Assembly (NCBI RefSeq): GCF_035999195.1 | Contig: NZ_DASYGY010000009.1 | Span: 2,356,001 to 2,420,000, forward strand | From: Pseudoxanthomonas sp. | GTDB lineage: Bacteria; Pseudomonadota; Gammaproteobacteria; Xanthomonadales; Xanthomonadaceae | Reading direction: 5' to 3' | DNA length: 64,000 bases | Part shown: positions 16,752-25,673 of the stretch, in pieces | How the letters are laid out: each line of letters opens with the position of its first letter | How positions within the stretch are numbered: the first letter of the stretch is position 1 | Notes under the pieces: model-generated | Databases searched by the model: none | Told to the model about the DNA's origin: nothing | Seen by the model: the letters and a program-made list of their open reading frames with translations, nothing else | Translations under genes and position numbers: made by a program

Positions 16752-18551
16752 ATGACAGAACAATACAGGGGCGCGGGAATCGCCGTATTTCCGTCGAGGG
16801 GACGCGGGCGTTGGTGGATCGGTGCGGTGCTGGCGATGTGCACGCTCAATGCGGCCGCGCAGACCGTGCGCTGGGAGGACTATCGCGGCAACAGCCGCGT
16901 CGGCACGGTGTATACCGGCCCGGCCGGCGCGCCGACGTTCGCCAACAACACCGGCACCGGCGCGGCACGACTCGATGCCTTGCGCGCCATCGCCAGCAAT
17001 CCCGCCAATGCCGTGCGGACCGGCACGGCCGCGGACATCAACTTCCGGCAGGCGGCCAACCATCTCTGCAACATGGATTCGCCGCCCAACAGCGTCGCCT
17101 CCTGCAACCTGCAGGCGATGGGGCGCGTGGCGTACGCGCTGATCCGGTTCCCGCAGGCCGGCACCTACAACGTCAGCGTCGCGCATGACGACAACATCGA
17201 ACTCGGCTTCTCCAGCGACTACGCCAATACGTCGTACCGCACCGCGTCGTACGACATCCCGGTCGGTACGGTCGACAACTGGACCGCCAACGAAGACACG
17301 TACGTGAACCTCGGCAGCTTCACCGCCGCCAGCGCCAACAGCTGCGCGCTGGTGCGCATGTACTGGCTGAACCACGGAGGCATCAACTTCGCCCGGTTGC
17401 GGTGGACGCCGCCCGGCAGCGCCACGCCGGTCATCATTCCGGCCACGGCCTTCCGCGACCCCGCGGCTGCCGCCAGCGCCACCGGGTGCAACGGCTCCAT
17501 CACCGGCAACGGCACCACCATCACGCTGAACAAGGCGCTCGGCGCGCCACGCGCCGCGGCCAGCGACCAGTTCACCGTGCAGATCGGCACCACGGCAGCC
17601 GCCGGCACGGTGCGCGAGGCGACCACGTCCGGCGCGGGCGTCGGGCAGCAGGCCAGCACCGGCGCGCTGGCAGTGACCACCGGGGCGACCTATTATCTGC
17701 GCGACATCATGGCGACCGGCAGCGCGTCGACGCTGGCCGGTGCGTACACGGCCTCGATCAGCTGCACGCGCAACGGCACGGCGTTCACCCCGGCGGGCGC
17801 ATCGCCGACCTGGAACGTCACGCCGGCGGCCAACGACCAGATCGTCTGCACCATCACCAATACCGCGCGCCCGATCCTGCGGCTCAGCAAGGAACTGCCC
17901 GACGGCCGCCTGCTGGGGACCGACCAGTTCACGCTGGCCATCGCCGGCACGGGCGCGGGCACCGGCGCGTCGGTGACGACCACGGGCGCCAGCACCACCC
18001 CCACCCAGACGGCCGTCGTTGCCCCGGCCACCGCAGGCGCCAGCTACACCTTCTCCGAAGCCGGAGCCGGCGGCGCGAACCTGGCCGACTACACGACGAC
18101 CTACGCCTGCACCAACGCGCGCAGCGGCGGACCGGCACCCAGCGGCAGCGGGACCTCCTTCGCTTTTTCGCCGGTGGCGGGCGACCAGCTGAGCTGCGTG
18201 TTCCGCAACGTGCGCATCCCGCGCACCGACCTGTCCATCGTCAAGGCCGCCAGTCCCGCGACGGCCGTATCCGGCAGCGTGGTGACCTACACGCTCACCG
18301 CGAGCAATCCCGGTCCCAGCGCCGCCAACGGCACGGTCATCCGCGACACCCCGGGCGCCGGGCTGGACTGCGCCGATCCCGCGATCACCGCCGCGTGTGC
18401 CGCCTCGGGCGGGGCGAGCTGCCCGGGCGCCACCGTGCCGGTAGCCAGCCTGACCGGAAGTGCCGGCGTGAGCATCCCCACATTCCCGGCCGGCGGACAG
18501 GTGGTGCTGACCTTGCAGTGCCGGGTCACCGCGAGCGGCCTGACGCCCTGA
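16752..18551 (+). CDS. Secreted PA14-like / DUF11 surface protein
   Basis: A 599-residue exported protein; the signal peptide ends near NAAAQ-TVRW (residue 37). The first 230 residues look like a PA14-type beta-sandwich: GTYNVSVAHDDNIELGFSSD and NFARLRWTPPGSATPVI followed by PATAF. Two similar Thr/Ala-rich repeats (each with DQFTxxI, SYTFSEA or YYLRD elements) span about 240-490, and a DUF11 module (DLSIVKAASPATAVSGSVVT) closes the protein, with a Cys pattern typical of such modules. No anchor or sorting signal is seen at the C terminus, so it may be released or held by a partner. An almost ideal Clp box precedes it, as at the other DUF11 locus. Confidence 0.75.
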   Translation: MTEQYRGAGIAVFPSRGRGRWWIGAVLAMCTLNAAAQTVRWEDYRGNSRVGTVYTGPAGAPTFANNTGTGAARLDALRAIASNPANAVRTGTAADINFRQAANHLCNMDSPPNSVASCNLQAMGRVAYALIRFPQAGTYNVSVAHDDNIELGFSSDYANTSYRTASYDIPVGTVDNWTANEDTYVNLGSFTAASANSCALVRMYWLNHGGINFARLRWTPPGSATPVIIPATAFRDPAAAASATGCNGSITGNGTTITLNKALGAPRAAASDQFTVQIGTTAAAGTVREATTSGAGVGQQASTGALAVTTGATYYLRDIMATGSASTLAGAYTASISCTRNGTAFTPAGASPTWNVTPAANDQIVCTITNTARPILRLSKELPDGRLLGTDQFTLAIAGTGAGTGASVTTTGASTTPTQTAVVAPATAGASYTFSEAGAGGANLADYTTTYACTNARSGGPAPSGSGTSFAFSPVAGDQLSCVFRNVRIPRTDLSIVKAASPATAVSGSVVTYTLTASNPGPSAANGTVIRDTPGAGLDCADPAITAACAASGGASCPGATVPVASLTGSAGVSIPTFPAGGQVVLTLQCRVTASGLTP

Positions 18552-18565
18552 CGCCGTGCGTGCCC

Positions 18566-19270
18566 TCAGGGCACGCGCGCGCAGACCCAGGCATCCACGC
18601 GCGTCGCGCCCGCCGCGAGCAGGGCGCGCGCCGCCGCGTGCAGGGTGGCGCCGGTGGTCATCACATCGTCGAGCAGCGCGACATGCCCCGGCGGCACGCT
18701 GCCAGGCGGTACCGCAAAGGCGCGGGCGACATTGCGCTGCCGCTGCAGTGCGTCGAGCTCGGATTGCGGCGCCGTCGGCTGCACGCGTCGCAGCAGGTCC
18801 GCTCGCAGGGGCAGGGCGAGCCGCGCCGCCAGTGGCCGCGCCAGTTCCAGCGCCTGGTCGTAGCCGCGTTCGCGCAGGCGGCGGGCATGCAGCGGTACCG
18901 GGACAATCGCATCCGGCCGCGGCGCCGATGACAGGGGGCCCGCCATCAATTCCGCCATCAGCCGCCCGGCGGCCAGGTCGCGATGGAACTTGAAGCGCGG
19001 CACCAGCCGGTCCAGCGGGAACCCGTACACGAAGACCGCCTGCGTCCGCGTCAGCACCGGCGGCTTGCGCAGGCAATCGCCGCAGTCGCCTGCGTCCGCC
19101 ATCGGCACCCCGCAGCGGGGGCATGCCGACGTGTTCCACGGCAGCCGTTCGGTACAGGAGGCGCACAGATCCGTGTCGTTGCTGCCGGTTTCGCGGCAGA
19201 TCAGGCATCGCGGCGGGAACAGCAGGCGGACGGCACGACGCCATCCGCCGTCAACTCGTGAGGCATCCAT
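18566..19270 (-). CDS. comF: ComF family phosphoribosyltransferase-like protein
   Basis: A 234-residue protein. The N-terminal region carries a zinc-finger-like double-zinc ribbon (CLIC, CASC, CPRCG, CGDC); the C-terminal half is a type I phosphoribosyltransferase fold with the PRPP loop VALLDDVMTTGATL. ComF/GntX proteins are associated with natural DNA uptake; the biochemical activity in this branch is unclear. ATG at 19270 begins MDASRVDGGWRRAVRLLFPP; the longer open frame to 19504 overlaps bioB and is rejected. Divergent from bioB with 61 bp between them, an arrangement common in Xanthomonadaceae. Its stop lies 14 bp from the end of the DUF11 protein gene. Confidence 0.88.
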   Translation of the reverse strand: MDASRVDGGWRRAVRLLFPPRCLICRETGSNDTDLCASCTERLPWNTSACPRCGVPMADAGDCGDCLRKPPVLTRTQAVFVYGFPLDRLVPRFKFHRDLAAGRLMAELMAGPLSSAPRPDAIVPVPLHARRLRERGYDQALELARPLAARLALPLRADLLRRVQPTAPQSELDALQRQRNVARAFAVPPGSVPPGHVALLDDVMTTGATLHAAARALLAAGATRVDAWVCARVP

Positions 19271-19331
19271 GCGGTTGACAGGGCGGTGCCCGGTTTCCAG
19301 ACTCCCCCGACTGTATTCCGTCGAGGCCGCG

Positions 19332-20408
19332 ATGTCCGCACACATTTCCACCGATGCGCCGGTCGTGCGCCATGACTGGCGCCGCGACGAGCTGCTGGCC
19401 CTGTTCGACCTGCCGTTTCCCGAACTGCTGCATCGCGCGTCGACGGTGCATCGCGCCCATTTCGACCCCGCGGAGGTCCAGGTCTCGACCCTGCTGTCGG
19501 TCAAGACCGGCGGCTGCCCGGAAGACTGCGCCTACTGCCCGCAGGCGCAGCGCTACGACACCGGCGTGGCCGCGCAGAAGCTGATGGACGCCGACGACGT
19601 GCTCGCGAAGGCCGCGCAGGCCAAGGCGGCGGGCGCGTCGCGCTTCTGCATGGGCGCGGCCTGGCGGTCGCCGAAGGACCGCGACATCCCCAAGGTCGCC
19701 GAGATGATCCGCGGCGTGAAGGCGCTGGGGCTGGAGACCTGCGCCACGCTGGGCATGCTGAGCGGGCCGCAGGCGCAGGCGCTGAAGGACGCCGGGCTGG
19801 ACTACTACAACCACAACCTCGACACCGCCCCCGACTTCTACGGCGACATCATCCGCACGCGCGAGTACCAGGATCGCCTGGACACGCTGGAACATGTCCG
19901 CGACGCCGGCATGAAGACCTGCTGCGGCGGCATCGTCGGCATGGGCGAGTCGCGCGACCAGCGCGCCGGCCTGCTGCAGGCCCTGGCCAACCTCCCGTCG
20001 CATCCGGATTCGGTGCCGATCAACCGGCTGGTGCAGGTGGCCGGCACGCCGCTGCACGGCACCACCGAGCTGGACCCGTTCGAGTTCGTCCGCACGATCG
20101 CGGTCGCCCGCATCGTCATGCCCGCCTCGATGGTGCGCCTGTCGGCCGGCCGTGAGGCGATGAGCGACGAACTGCAGGCGCTGTGCTTCCTCGCCGGCGC
20201 CAACTCGATCTTCTACGGCGAGAAGCTGCTGACCACCGGCAACCCGGATACCGCGCGCGACCAGGCGCTGTTCGCCCGCCTCGGGCTGCGGCCGATGGCG
20301 GTGCAGGTGGAAAACATGCACGACCATCACAGAACCGATGCCCCGGGCAGCGGTACGGTGCATGCCGACATCACCCGTCCCGAGCCGTCCTGCGGCCGGG
20401 CGGCGTAA
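19332..20408 (+). CDS. bioB: Biotin synthase
   Basis: A 358-residue radical-SAM enzyme inserting sulfur into dethiobiotin, the last step of biotin synthesis. The radical-SAM cluster motif CPEDCAYC places the [4Fe-4S] ligands at Cys62, Cys66 and Cys69; further conserved blocks are RFCMGAAWRSPKDRD, YYNHNLDT and NRLVQVAGTPL. Length matches the family. The ATG at 19332 is chosen because the ORF upstream of it (from 18990) overlaps comF. First gene of a bioB-bioF-bioH-bioC run; bioA and bioD are not in this window. Confidence 0.97.
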   Translation: MSAHISTDAPVVRHDWRRDELLALFDLPFPELLHRASTVHRAHFDPAEVQVSTLLSVKTGGCPEDCAYCPQAQRYDTGVAAQKLMDADDVLAKAAQAKAAGASRFCMGAAWRSPKDRDIPKVAEMIRGVKALGLETCATLGMLSGPQAQALKDAGLDYYNHNLDTAPDFYGDIIRTREYQDRLDTLEHVRDAGMKTCCGGIVGMGESRDQRAGLLQALANLPSHPDSVPINRLVQVAGTPLHGTTELDPFEFVRTIAVARIVMPASMVRLSAGREAMSDELQALCFLAGANSIFYGEKLLTTGNPDTARDQALFARLGLRPMAVQVENMHDHHRTDAPGSGTVHADITRPEPSCGRAA

Positions 20409-20525
20409 GTCGGGGCGACAGGGGGCAGGACCGGACGCAGCACGCTGGCGCGGAAACGCGGGCCGGCGCGTCGTCGTCGGTGCCCGCGATGCGTCCCGGC
20501 GCCCTCCCATGCCAGGCCCGTCGAC

Positions 20526-21725
20526 ATGACCCGCACCGATCTGCACGACCGCATCCTTGCCCAGCGCCAGCAGCGCATCGCGCTGGGCCGGCAGCGGACG
20601 CGCCGCACCATCACCCGCCGCGACGGCGTGCGCGTCGAGGTCAATGGCCGCTGGCTGACCGAGTTCAGCAGCAACGACTATCTCGGCCTGGCGCAGCAGT
20701 TCGAAGTGACCAACGCGCTGCAGGACGCGGCCGCGCGCGAAGGGGCCGGTGCCGGCGCGTCGCATCTGGTCAGCGGCCACCACGCGGCGCATGAGGGCCT
20801 GGAGCGCGACATCGCCGACTGGCTGGGCTATCCGCGGGCGCTGCTGTTCGGCAGCGGCTTCCTCGCCAACCTCGCCGTGCAGCAGGCCTTGCTGGAAGAC
20901 GGCGACGTCTGCGTGCAGGACCGGCTCAACCACGCCAGCCTGCTCGACGCCACGCGGCTGGCGGGCGCCAAGCTGCGCCGCTACCCGCACCTCGACCCCG
21001 AAGGCGCGCTGCGCCAGTTGAAGCTGCAGCCCGAGGGCGCGGCGATGCTGGCCACCGACGGCATCTTCAGCATGGACGGCGATGCCGCGCCGCTGCGCGC
21101 GCTCAGCCTGGTCGCGCGCATGCAGCAGGCACTGTTCTTCGTCGACGACGCGCACGGCGTGGGCGTGCGCGGTCCCGAAGGCCGCGGCAGCGTGGCCGAA
21201 GCGCGCATGGGCGTGGCCGACGTGCCGCTGCAGCTGGTCACGCTGGGCAAAGCGCTGGGCGGCTACGGGGCGGTGGTGGTGGGCGAGGACACGCTGATCC
21301 AGCATCTGGCCGAAACCGCGCGCCCCTACATCTATACCACGGCCATGCCGCCTGCATTGGCCGCGGCCACGCGCGTCGCGGTGAAGCATGCGCGCCGCGA
21401 CCAATGGCGCCGCGACAAGCTGCAATCGCTGGTGGACCGCTTCCGCAGCGGCGCGCAACGCGCAGGCCTGCAGCTGATGGCGTCGGACTCGCCGATCCAG
21501 CCGGTGCTGTGCGGCAGCGATGCCACCGCGCTGGCGCTGTCCGCCGCGCTGGACAGCGCCGGCTACCTGGTGCCGGCGATCCGTCCGCCGACCGTGCCGG
21601 ACGGCAAGGCGCGGCTGCGGGTGACGCTGTCCGCGCTGCATTCGCTGCAGGACGTGGACGGCCTGGTGGCGACGCTGGCGCGCTCATGGGACGCGGTGCA
21701 GCGCGTGCACGGCGCCGTGGCCTGA
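20526..21725 (+). CDS. bioF: 8-amino-7-oxononanoate synthase
   Basis: A 399-residue PLP-dependent alpha-oxoamine synthase joining pimeloyl-ACP and alanine. The Schiff-base lysine is K242 in LVTLGKALGGYG; FSSNDYLGLA, SHLVSGHH, DDAHGVGVRG and LNHASLLDA are standard family blocks. It follows bioB after 117 bp and precedes bioH by 50 bp. The gap before it shows no promoter I can defend. Confidence 0.97.
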   Translation: MTRTDLHDRILAQRQQRIALGRQRTRRTITRRDGVRVEVNGRWLTEFSSNDYLGLAQQFEVTNALQDAAAREGAGAGASHLVSGHHAAHEGLERDIADWLGYPRALLFGSGFLANLAVQQALLEDGDVCVQDRLNHASLLDATRLAGAKLRRYPHLDPEGALRQLKLQPEGAAMLATDGIFSMDGDAAPLRALSLVARMQQALFFVDDAHGVGVRGPEGRGSVAEARMGVADVPLQLVTLGKALGGYGAVVVGEDTLIQHLAETARPYIYTTAMPPALAAATRVAVKHARRDQWRRDKLQSLVDRFRSGAQRAGLQLMASDSPIQPVLCGSDATALALSAALDSAGYLVPAIRPPTVPDGKARLRVTLSALHSLQDVDGLVATLARSWDAVQRVHGAVA

Positions 21726-21775
21726 GCACGACGCCCGAGGTTCCGGACCGCACGGGATCGGCGACAATACGCGGC

Positions 21776-22552
21776 ATGCATATCGAAACCCTGGGCAGCG
21801 GCCCGTCCCTGGTGCTGCTGCATGGCTGGGCGCTGCATGGCGGCGTCTTCGCCCCGCTGGTCCAGCGACTGTCCGACCGATACACGCTGCATCTCGTCGA
21901 CCTGCCGGGGCATGGCCACAGCCGGGACAGCGACGTGGCGCTGACCGTGGAGGCGACGGTCGGCGCGATCCTCGCGCGCACGCCGCCGGCCGCGTGGCTG
22001 GCCTGGTCGCTGGGCGGCCTGTTCGCGCTGCATGCGGCCGCGACGTCGCCGCAGGTGCGCGGGCTGGCGATGATCGCCGCCACGCCGCGCTTCGTGCGCG
22101 GCGAGGACTGGCCGCATGCCGTGGAGGCCCGCGTGTTCGCCCAGTTCGGCGACGACCTCCGCAACGACTACGCGGGCACGCTCGAGCGCTTCCTGGCGCT
22201 GGACACGATGGGGTCCGAACACGCCCGCAGCGAACTGCGCACGCTGAAGCACGACCTGTACGCGCGCGGCGAGCCCGCACCGGCCGCCTTGCAACGCGGC
22301 CTGCACCTGCTCGAACACACCGACCTGCGCGCAACGTTGTCCACGCTGCCGGTGCCGAGCCTCTGGCTGGGCGGACGCCGCGACCTGCTGGCGCCGTCTA
22401 AGGCGATGCAGGCCGCAGCGGCCGTCACACCGCACGCCACCTTCATCGAGATCGCCGGTGGCGGCCACGCGCCGTTCCTTGGCCACGCCGATACCGTGGC
22501 GATGGAAGTGGATCGCTTCCTGCAGTCGCTGTCGCAGGACGCCCTGGCATGA
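21776..22552 (+). CDS. bioH: Pimeloyl-ACP methyl ester carboxylesterase
   Basis: A 258-residue alpha/beta hydrolase that removes the methyl group from pimeloyl-ACP methyl ester, ending the BioC-BioH pimelate route. The oxyanion motif HGWALHGGVF, nucleophile motif AWSLGG (Ser78), the acid-containing segment GGRRDLL and the histidine segment GGGHAPFLGH are all present. The nucleophile elbow reads A-x-S-x-G where GxSxG is usual. The ATG at 21776 is chosen over the long upstream frame inside bioF; GACAAT ends 7 nt before it. Overlaps bioC by four bases (ATGA). Confidence 0.93.
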   Translation: MHIETLGSGPSLVLLHGWALHGGVFAPLVQRLSDRYTLHLVDLPGHGHSRDSDVALTVEATVGAILARTPPAAWLAWSLGGLFALHAAATSPQVRGLAMIAATPRFVRGEDWPHAVEARVFAQFGDDLRNDYAGTLERFLALDTMGSEHARSELRTLKHDLYARGEPAPAALQRGLHLLEHTDLRATLSTLPVPSLWLGGRRDLLAPSKAMQAAAAVTPHATFIEIAGGGHAPFLGHADTVAMEVDRFLQSLSQDALA

Positions 22553-23448
22553 ACACTTTCGACCAGCGCCATATCCGCCGCGCCTTCTCGCGTTCGGCCG
22601 CCGGTTACGATGCGGCGGCGGCATTGCAGCACGAGGTGGAGAAGCGCCTGCTGGAATCGCTGGACTACTTCCGCCTGCGGCAGGGCGATGACGCCGCCGA
22701 TCCGAAGGTGGTGCTCGACGTCGGCTGCGGTCCTGCGCACGCCGCCGCCGCCATGCGCAAGCGGTGGCCGAAGGCGCAGGTGATCGCGCTGGACCTGGCG
22801 TTGCCGATGCTGCGCGAGGCGAAGAAGCAGGCCGGCTGGTGGAAGCCGTTCCAGCGCGTCTGCGCCGACCTGCGTGCGTTGCCGTTGGCCGAGGGCAGTG
22901 TCGACGTGCTGTTCTGCAATCTCAGCCTGCAGTGGGTGGACGATCTGCCCGCCGCGTTCAACGGCTTCCGCCGGGTGCTGAAACCGGGCGGCCTGCTGGT
23001 GTGTTCGACCTTCGGTCCGGAAACGCTGCAGGAACTGCGCGACGCGTTCGCGCAGGCCGACGACGCGCCGCACGTCAGCCCGTTCCCGCCGATCGCGCAG
23101 TTCGGCGATGCGCTGATGCTGGCCGGCTTCCGCGACCCGGTGCTCGACCGCGACCGCTTCACCCTGACCTATGACGACCTGCCGGCCCTGATGCGCGAAC
23201 TTCGCGCGATGGGCGCGACCAATGCCTTGCATGGTCGCCGGCACACGCTGACCGGGCGGGCGCGCTTCGCCGCTGCGGCCACCGCGTACGAACCGTTGCG
23301 GCGTGCCGACGGCAAGTTGCCCAGCACCTGGGACGTCATCTACGCGCACGCCTGGGCACCGCCGCCGGGCGCGCCGATCCGCGGGCAGGGCGAAGACATC
23401 GCCACCATGCCGCTGGCCAAGATTCCGATCAGGCGGAAAGGCGAATAG
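22549..23448 (+). CDS. bioC: Malonyl-ACP O-methyltransferase
   Basis: A 299-residue SAM-dependent methyltransferase that methylates malonyl-ACP to start pimelate synthesis. The SAM-binding motif I is VVLDVGCGPAHA, with FCNLSLQWVDDLPAAFNGF and RVLKPGGLLVCSTFGPETL as later class I blocks typical of BioC. It overlaps the bioH stop (ATGA), so the two are translationally coupled, matching their consecutive actions. Confidence 0.95.
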   Translation: MNTFDQRHIRRAFSRSAAGYDAAAALQHEVEKRLLESLDYFRLRQGDDAADPKVVLDVGCGPAHAAAAMRKRWPKAQVIALDLALPMLREAKKQAGWWKPFQRVCADLRALPLAEGSVDVLFCNLSLQWVDDLPAAFNGFRRVLKPGGLLVCSTFGPETLQELRDAFAQADDAPHVSPFPPIAQFGDALMLAGFRDPVLDRDRFTLTYDDLPALMRELRAMGATNALHGRRHTLTGRARFAAAATAYEPLRRADGKLPSTWDVIYAHAWAPPPGAPIRGQGEDIATMPLAKIPIRRKGE

Positions 23449-23505
23449 CGCAGAACGGTGGTTCGCCGCGCGCGATGGCTGCGGCCCGTGATGCCTGGCG
23501 TCGGC

Positions 23506-23943
23506 TCAGGGAGTGTCGCGGCGCACCTGCCGCACCCAGTCCTGCAGGTTGTAGTAGTTGGTGACGCGTGCGATGCGGTCGTCGCGGATGTCGAAGAACG
23601 CACCACCCGGCAGCACGTACGTCTGCCCGTTCGCCGGCGGCAGGCCCTCGTCGGTGTTCAGGTATTCCCCGTGCACGATGTATTCGGCGGCCGCGCGCTG
23701 GCCGTCCTGGGCGACCATGACGACGATGTAGCGTAGCTGTTCGCGGTAGCTCGCGTTCATGCGGCCGAGGAACGTCGCGAAGGCCTCGCGACCGGTTTCG
23801 CGCGCGCCCTGGTTGAGATCGTGCACCACGTCGTCGGTCAGCAGGCTCAGCATGCCTTCCCAGTCGCCGCGGTTGAAGGCCGCGTAGTAGGTGAGGACCA
23901 GCTCGGTGGCGCGGTCCTGCCGGCGCGTGCCGTCGATCTTCAT
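23506..23943 (-). CDS. NTF2-like / SnoaL-type protein
   Basis: A 145-residue protein of the NTF2/ketosteroid isomerase-like fold: a helical start (ELVLTYYAAFNRGDWEGMLSLL), a conserved VHDLNQG segment and a beta-sheet half ending FFDIRDDRIARVTNYYNLQDW. Such proteins are cone-shaped and may bind or isomerise small hydrophobic molecules, but no substrate can be read from the sequence. It is downstream of a YdcF-type gene on the same strand and converges on bioC. Confidence 0.8.
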   Translation of the reverse strand: MKIDGTRRQDRATELVLTYYAAFNRGDWEGMLSLLTDDVVHDLNQGARETGREAFATFLGRMNASYREQLRYIVVMVAQDGQRAAAEYIVHGEYLNTDEGLPPANGQTYVLPGGAFFDIRDDRIARVTNYYNLQDWVRQVRRDTP

Positions 23944-23978
23944 GTGGATTCCCCGTGTGTCCGACGCAGCATGATACG

Positions 23979-24587
23979 TCAGCGGGGCAGACGGTCGCGG
24001 TGGAAGAAGTAGACCTCCTGCAGCAGGAAACGCCAGCGCGTGGCGAAGCTGCGGAAGCGGCTGGTCGGCGTGGGCGAGCCGACCGAGCGGATGCCGAGCT
24101 CGCGGCTGATCCTCAGTGCGCGCGCCATGTGCAGCGGATCGCTGACGATGATGACCGTATGCAGCTGGTGCTGCTGCATCAGCGTGCGCGCCTGCCGCAG
24201 GTTGTCGTGGGTGTTGCGCGAGAGCGATTCGATCAGGATCGCGTCCTCCGGCACCCCCTGGCGCAGCGCATAGCGGCGCGCCACCTGCGATTCGGAGAAG
24301 CGCGCGCCCACGCCGCCGTAGCCGCCGGTGAAGATCATCGTCGGCGCGAGCCCGCGCTTGTACAGGTCGATGCCGTGGCGGATGCGTTCCTCGAACACCG
24401 GCGAGGGCTTGGCGTCGTAGGCGGCGGCACCGAGCACGATGATGGCGTCGGCCGGCGCCGCGTCGTCGCGCTGTCCCATCCAGATGATGTAGGCCGCCAC
24501 GCCGACCAGCCAGACCAGGGCGAGCAGCAGCAGGCGCCATGCCCAGCCGAACAGGCCGCGTGGGGCCTTCTTCCTGCGCAGCGTCAT
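23979..24587 (-). CDS. YdcF/ElyC-family (DUF218) membrane protein
   Basis: A 202-residue protein with one N-terminal membrane helix (about 13-36) and a DUF218 domain: DAIIVLGAAAYDAKPSPVFEERI, TGGYGGVG, LIESLSRNTHDNLRQA and VIIVSDPLHMARA. Relatives (SanA, ElyC, YdcF) face the periplasm and affect envelope integrity; their chemistry is unresolved. The ATG overlaps the upstream PLP-enzyme stop by four bases (ATGA), so the two are cotranslated. The much longer frame to 25178 is rejected as it runs through that gene. Confidence 0.87.
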   Translation of the reverse strand: MTLRRKKAPRGLFGWAWRLLLLALVWLVGVAAYIIWMGQRDDAAPADAIIVLGAAAYDAKPSPVFEERIRHGIDLYKRGLAPTMIFTGGYGGVGARFSESQVARRYALRQGVPEDAILIESLSRNTHDNLRQARTLMQQHQLHTVIIVSDPLHMARALRISRELGIRSVGSPTPTSRFRSFATRWRFLLQEVYFFHRDRLPR

Positions 24588-25546
24588 GCGGCTCGCTCCC
24601 ACGGCAGGGCGGCCAGGTCGACATTGCCGCCCGACAGCAGCACGCCGACGCGTTGCCCGGCGAAGCGATCCCGCTGCTGCAGGATCGCGGCCAGCGCGAT
24701 CGCCGAGGACGGCTCCACCAGCAGCTTCAGGCATTGCCACAGCAGGCGCATGGCGGCCAGCGTGTCGGCATCGGATACGGTCAGCACCTCCACCCCGTGT
24801 GCACGCAGCAGCGCGAAGTTCGGTTCGCCCAGCGTGCCGCGCAGGCCGTCGCAGACGGTGTCGGGCACGAAATCGATACGGCGTTCGCCCGCGGCGAGGG
24901 AGTTGGCCGTGTCGGCGGCGCCTTCCGGTTCGGCGCCGACGACGCGGCAGGCGGGGGCGGTGGCCGCGGCGGCGATCGCCGTGCCCGACAGCAGTCCGCC
25001 ACCGCCGACCGGCGCGACCAGGGTATCCAGCGGTCCCTGTGCGTTGAGCAGTTCCAGTGCCGCCGTGCCCTGGCCGGCGATCACGTGGGGATGGGTATAG
25101 GGATGGATCAGGGTGGCGCCGGTGTCGGCCTGGACGCGGGCGGCGGCGGCCTCGCGGGCGTCTATCGTCGGCGCACACGTATGCAGCTGCGCCCCGTAAC
25201 GCTCGATATTGGCCCGTTTGGCGGCGTTCGCGCCCTCCGGCACCACCACGTGGCAGGCGATGCCCCGCGTCTGCGCGGCCAGCGCCAAGGCCGCGCCATG
25301 GTTGCCCGACGAATGCGTCACCACGCCGCGGGCGGCGCGGGCGTCATCCAGCGCCCATACCGCATTGCAGGCGCCGCGGAACTTGAACGCGCCGCTCCGC
25401 TGCAACGGCTCTGCCTTGAAGTGGAGCTCGCAGCCGGCCAGCGCGTCGAGGGCGCGGGAGCGCAGGACGGGCGTGGCATGGGCATGTGGGGCGATACGGG
25501 CGGCGGCGGCGAGGACGTCGTCGAAGGTGGGCAGGGGCATCGGCAT
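24584..25546 (-). CDS. PLP-dependent threonine/serine dehydratase (or serine racemase-like)
   Basis: A 320-residue fold type II PLP enzyme. The PLP lysine is K55 in SGAFKFRGA; THSSGNHGAALALAA and the phosphate-cradle VGGGGLLSG fit the threonine dehydratase / serine racemase group. No C-terminal ACT domain is present, so it is the short catabolic or racemase-like form rather than the isoleucine-feedback IlvA. The exact reaction (threonine or serine deamination, or serine racemisation) cannot be told apart by eye. Translationally coupled to the DUF218 gene downstream. Confidence 0.85.
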   Translation of the reverse strand: MPMPLPTFDDVLAAAARIAPHAHATPVLRSRALDALAGCELHFKAEPLQRSGAFKFRGACNAVWALDDARAARGVVTHSSGNHGAALALAAQTRGIACHVVVPEGANAAKRANIERYGAQLHTCAPTIDAREAAAARVQADTGATLIHPYTHPHVIAGQGTAALELLNAQGPLDTLVAPVGGGGLLSGTAIAAAATAPACRVVGAEPEGAADTANSLAAGERRIDFVPDTVCDGLRGTLGEPNFALLRAHGVEVLTVSDADTLAAMRLLWQCLKLLVEPSSAIALAAILQQRDRFAGQRVGVLLSGGNVDLAALPWERAA

Positions 25547-25673
25547 GACGAAAGGTTAGCGCATCACCCCGCGATGAACCTCCGCCGGCGGCCGTGGCCG
25601 GCGCCGGCAGGGTTAAGCACGGATTCAATGCCCCGGGTCGATGCTGCGGTGGCAACGTAACGGGGTACCCGCC

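Noticed and set aside
19275..19280. TTGACA near bioB as a -35 box
   Set aside because: No -10-like hexamer lies at an acceptable distance; the nearest TGTATT is 31 bp away.
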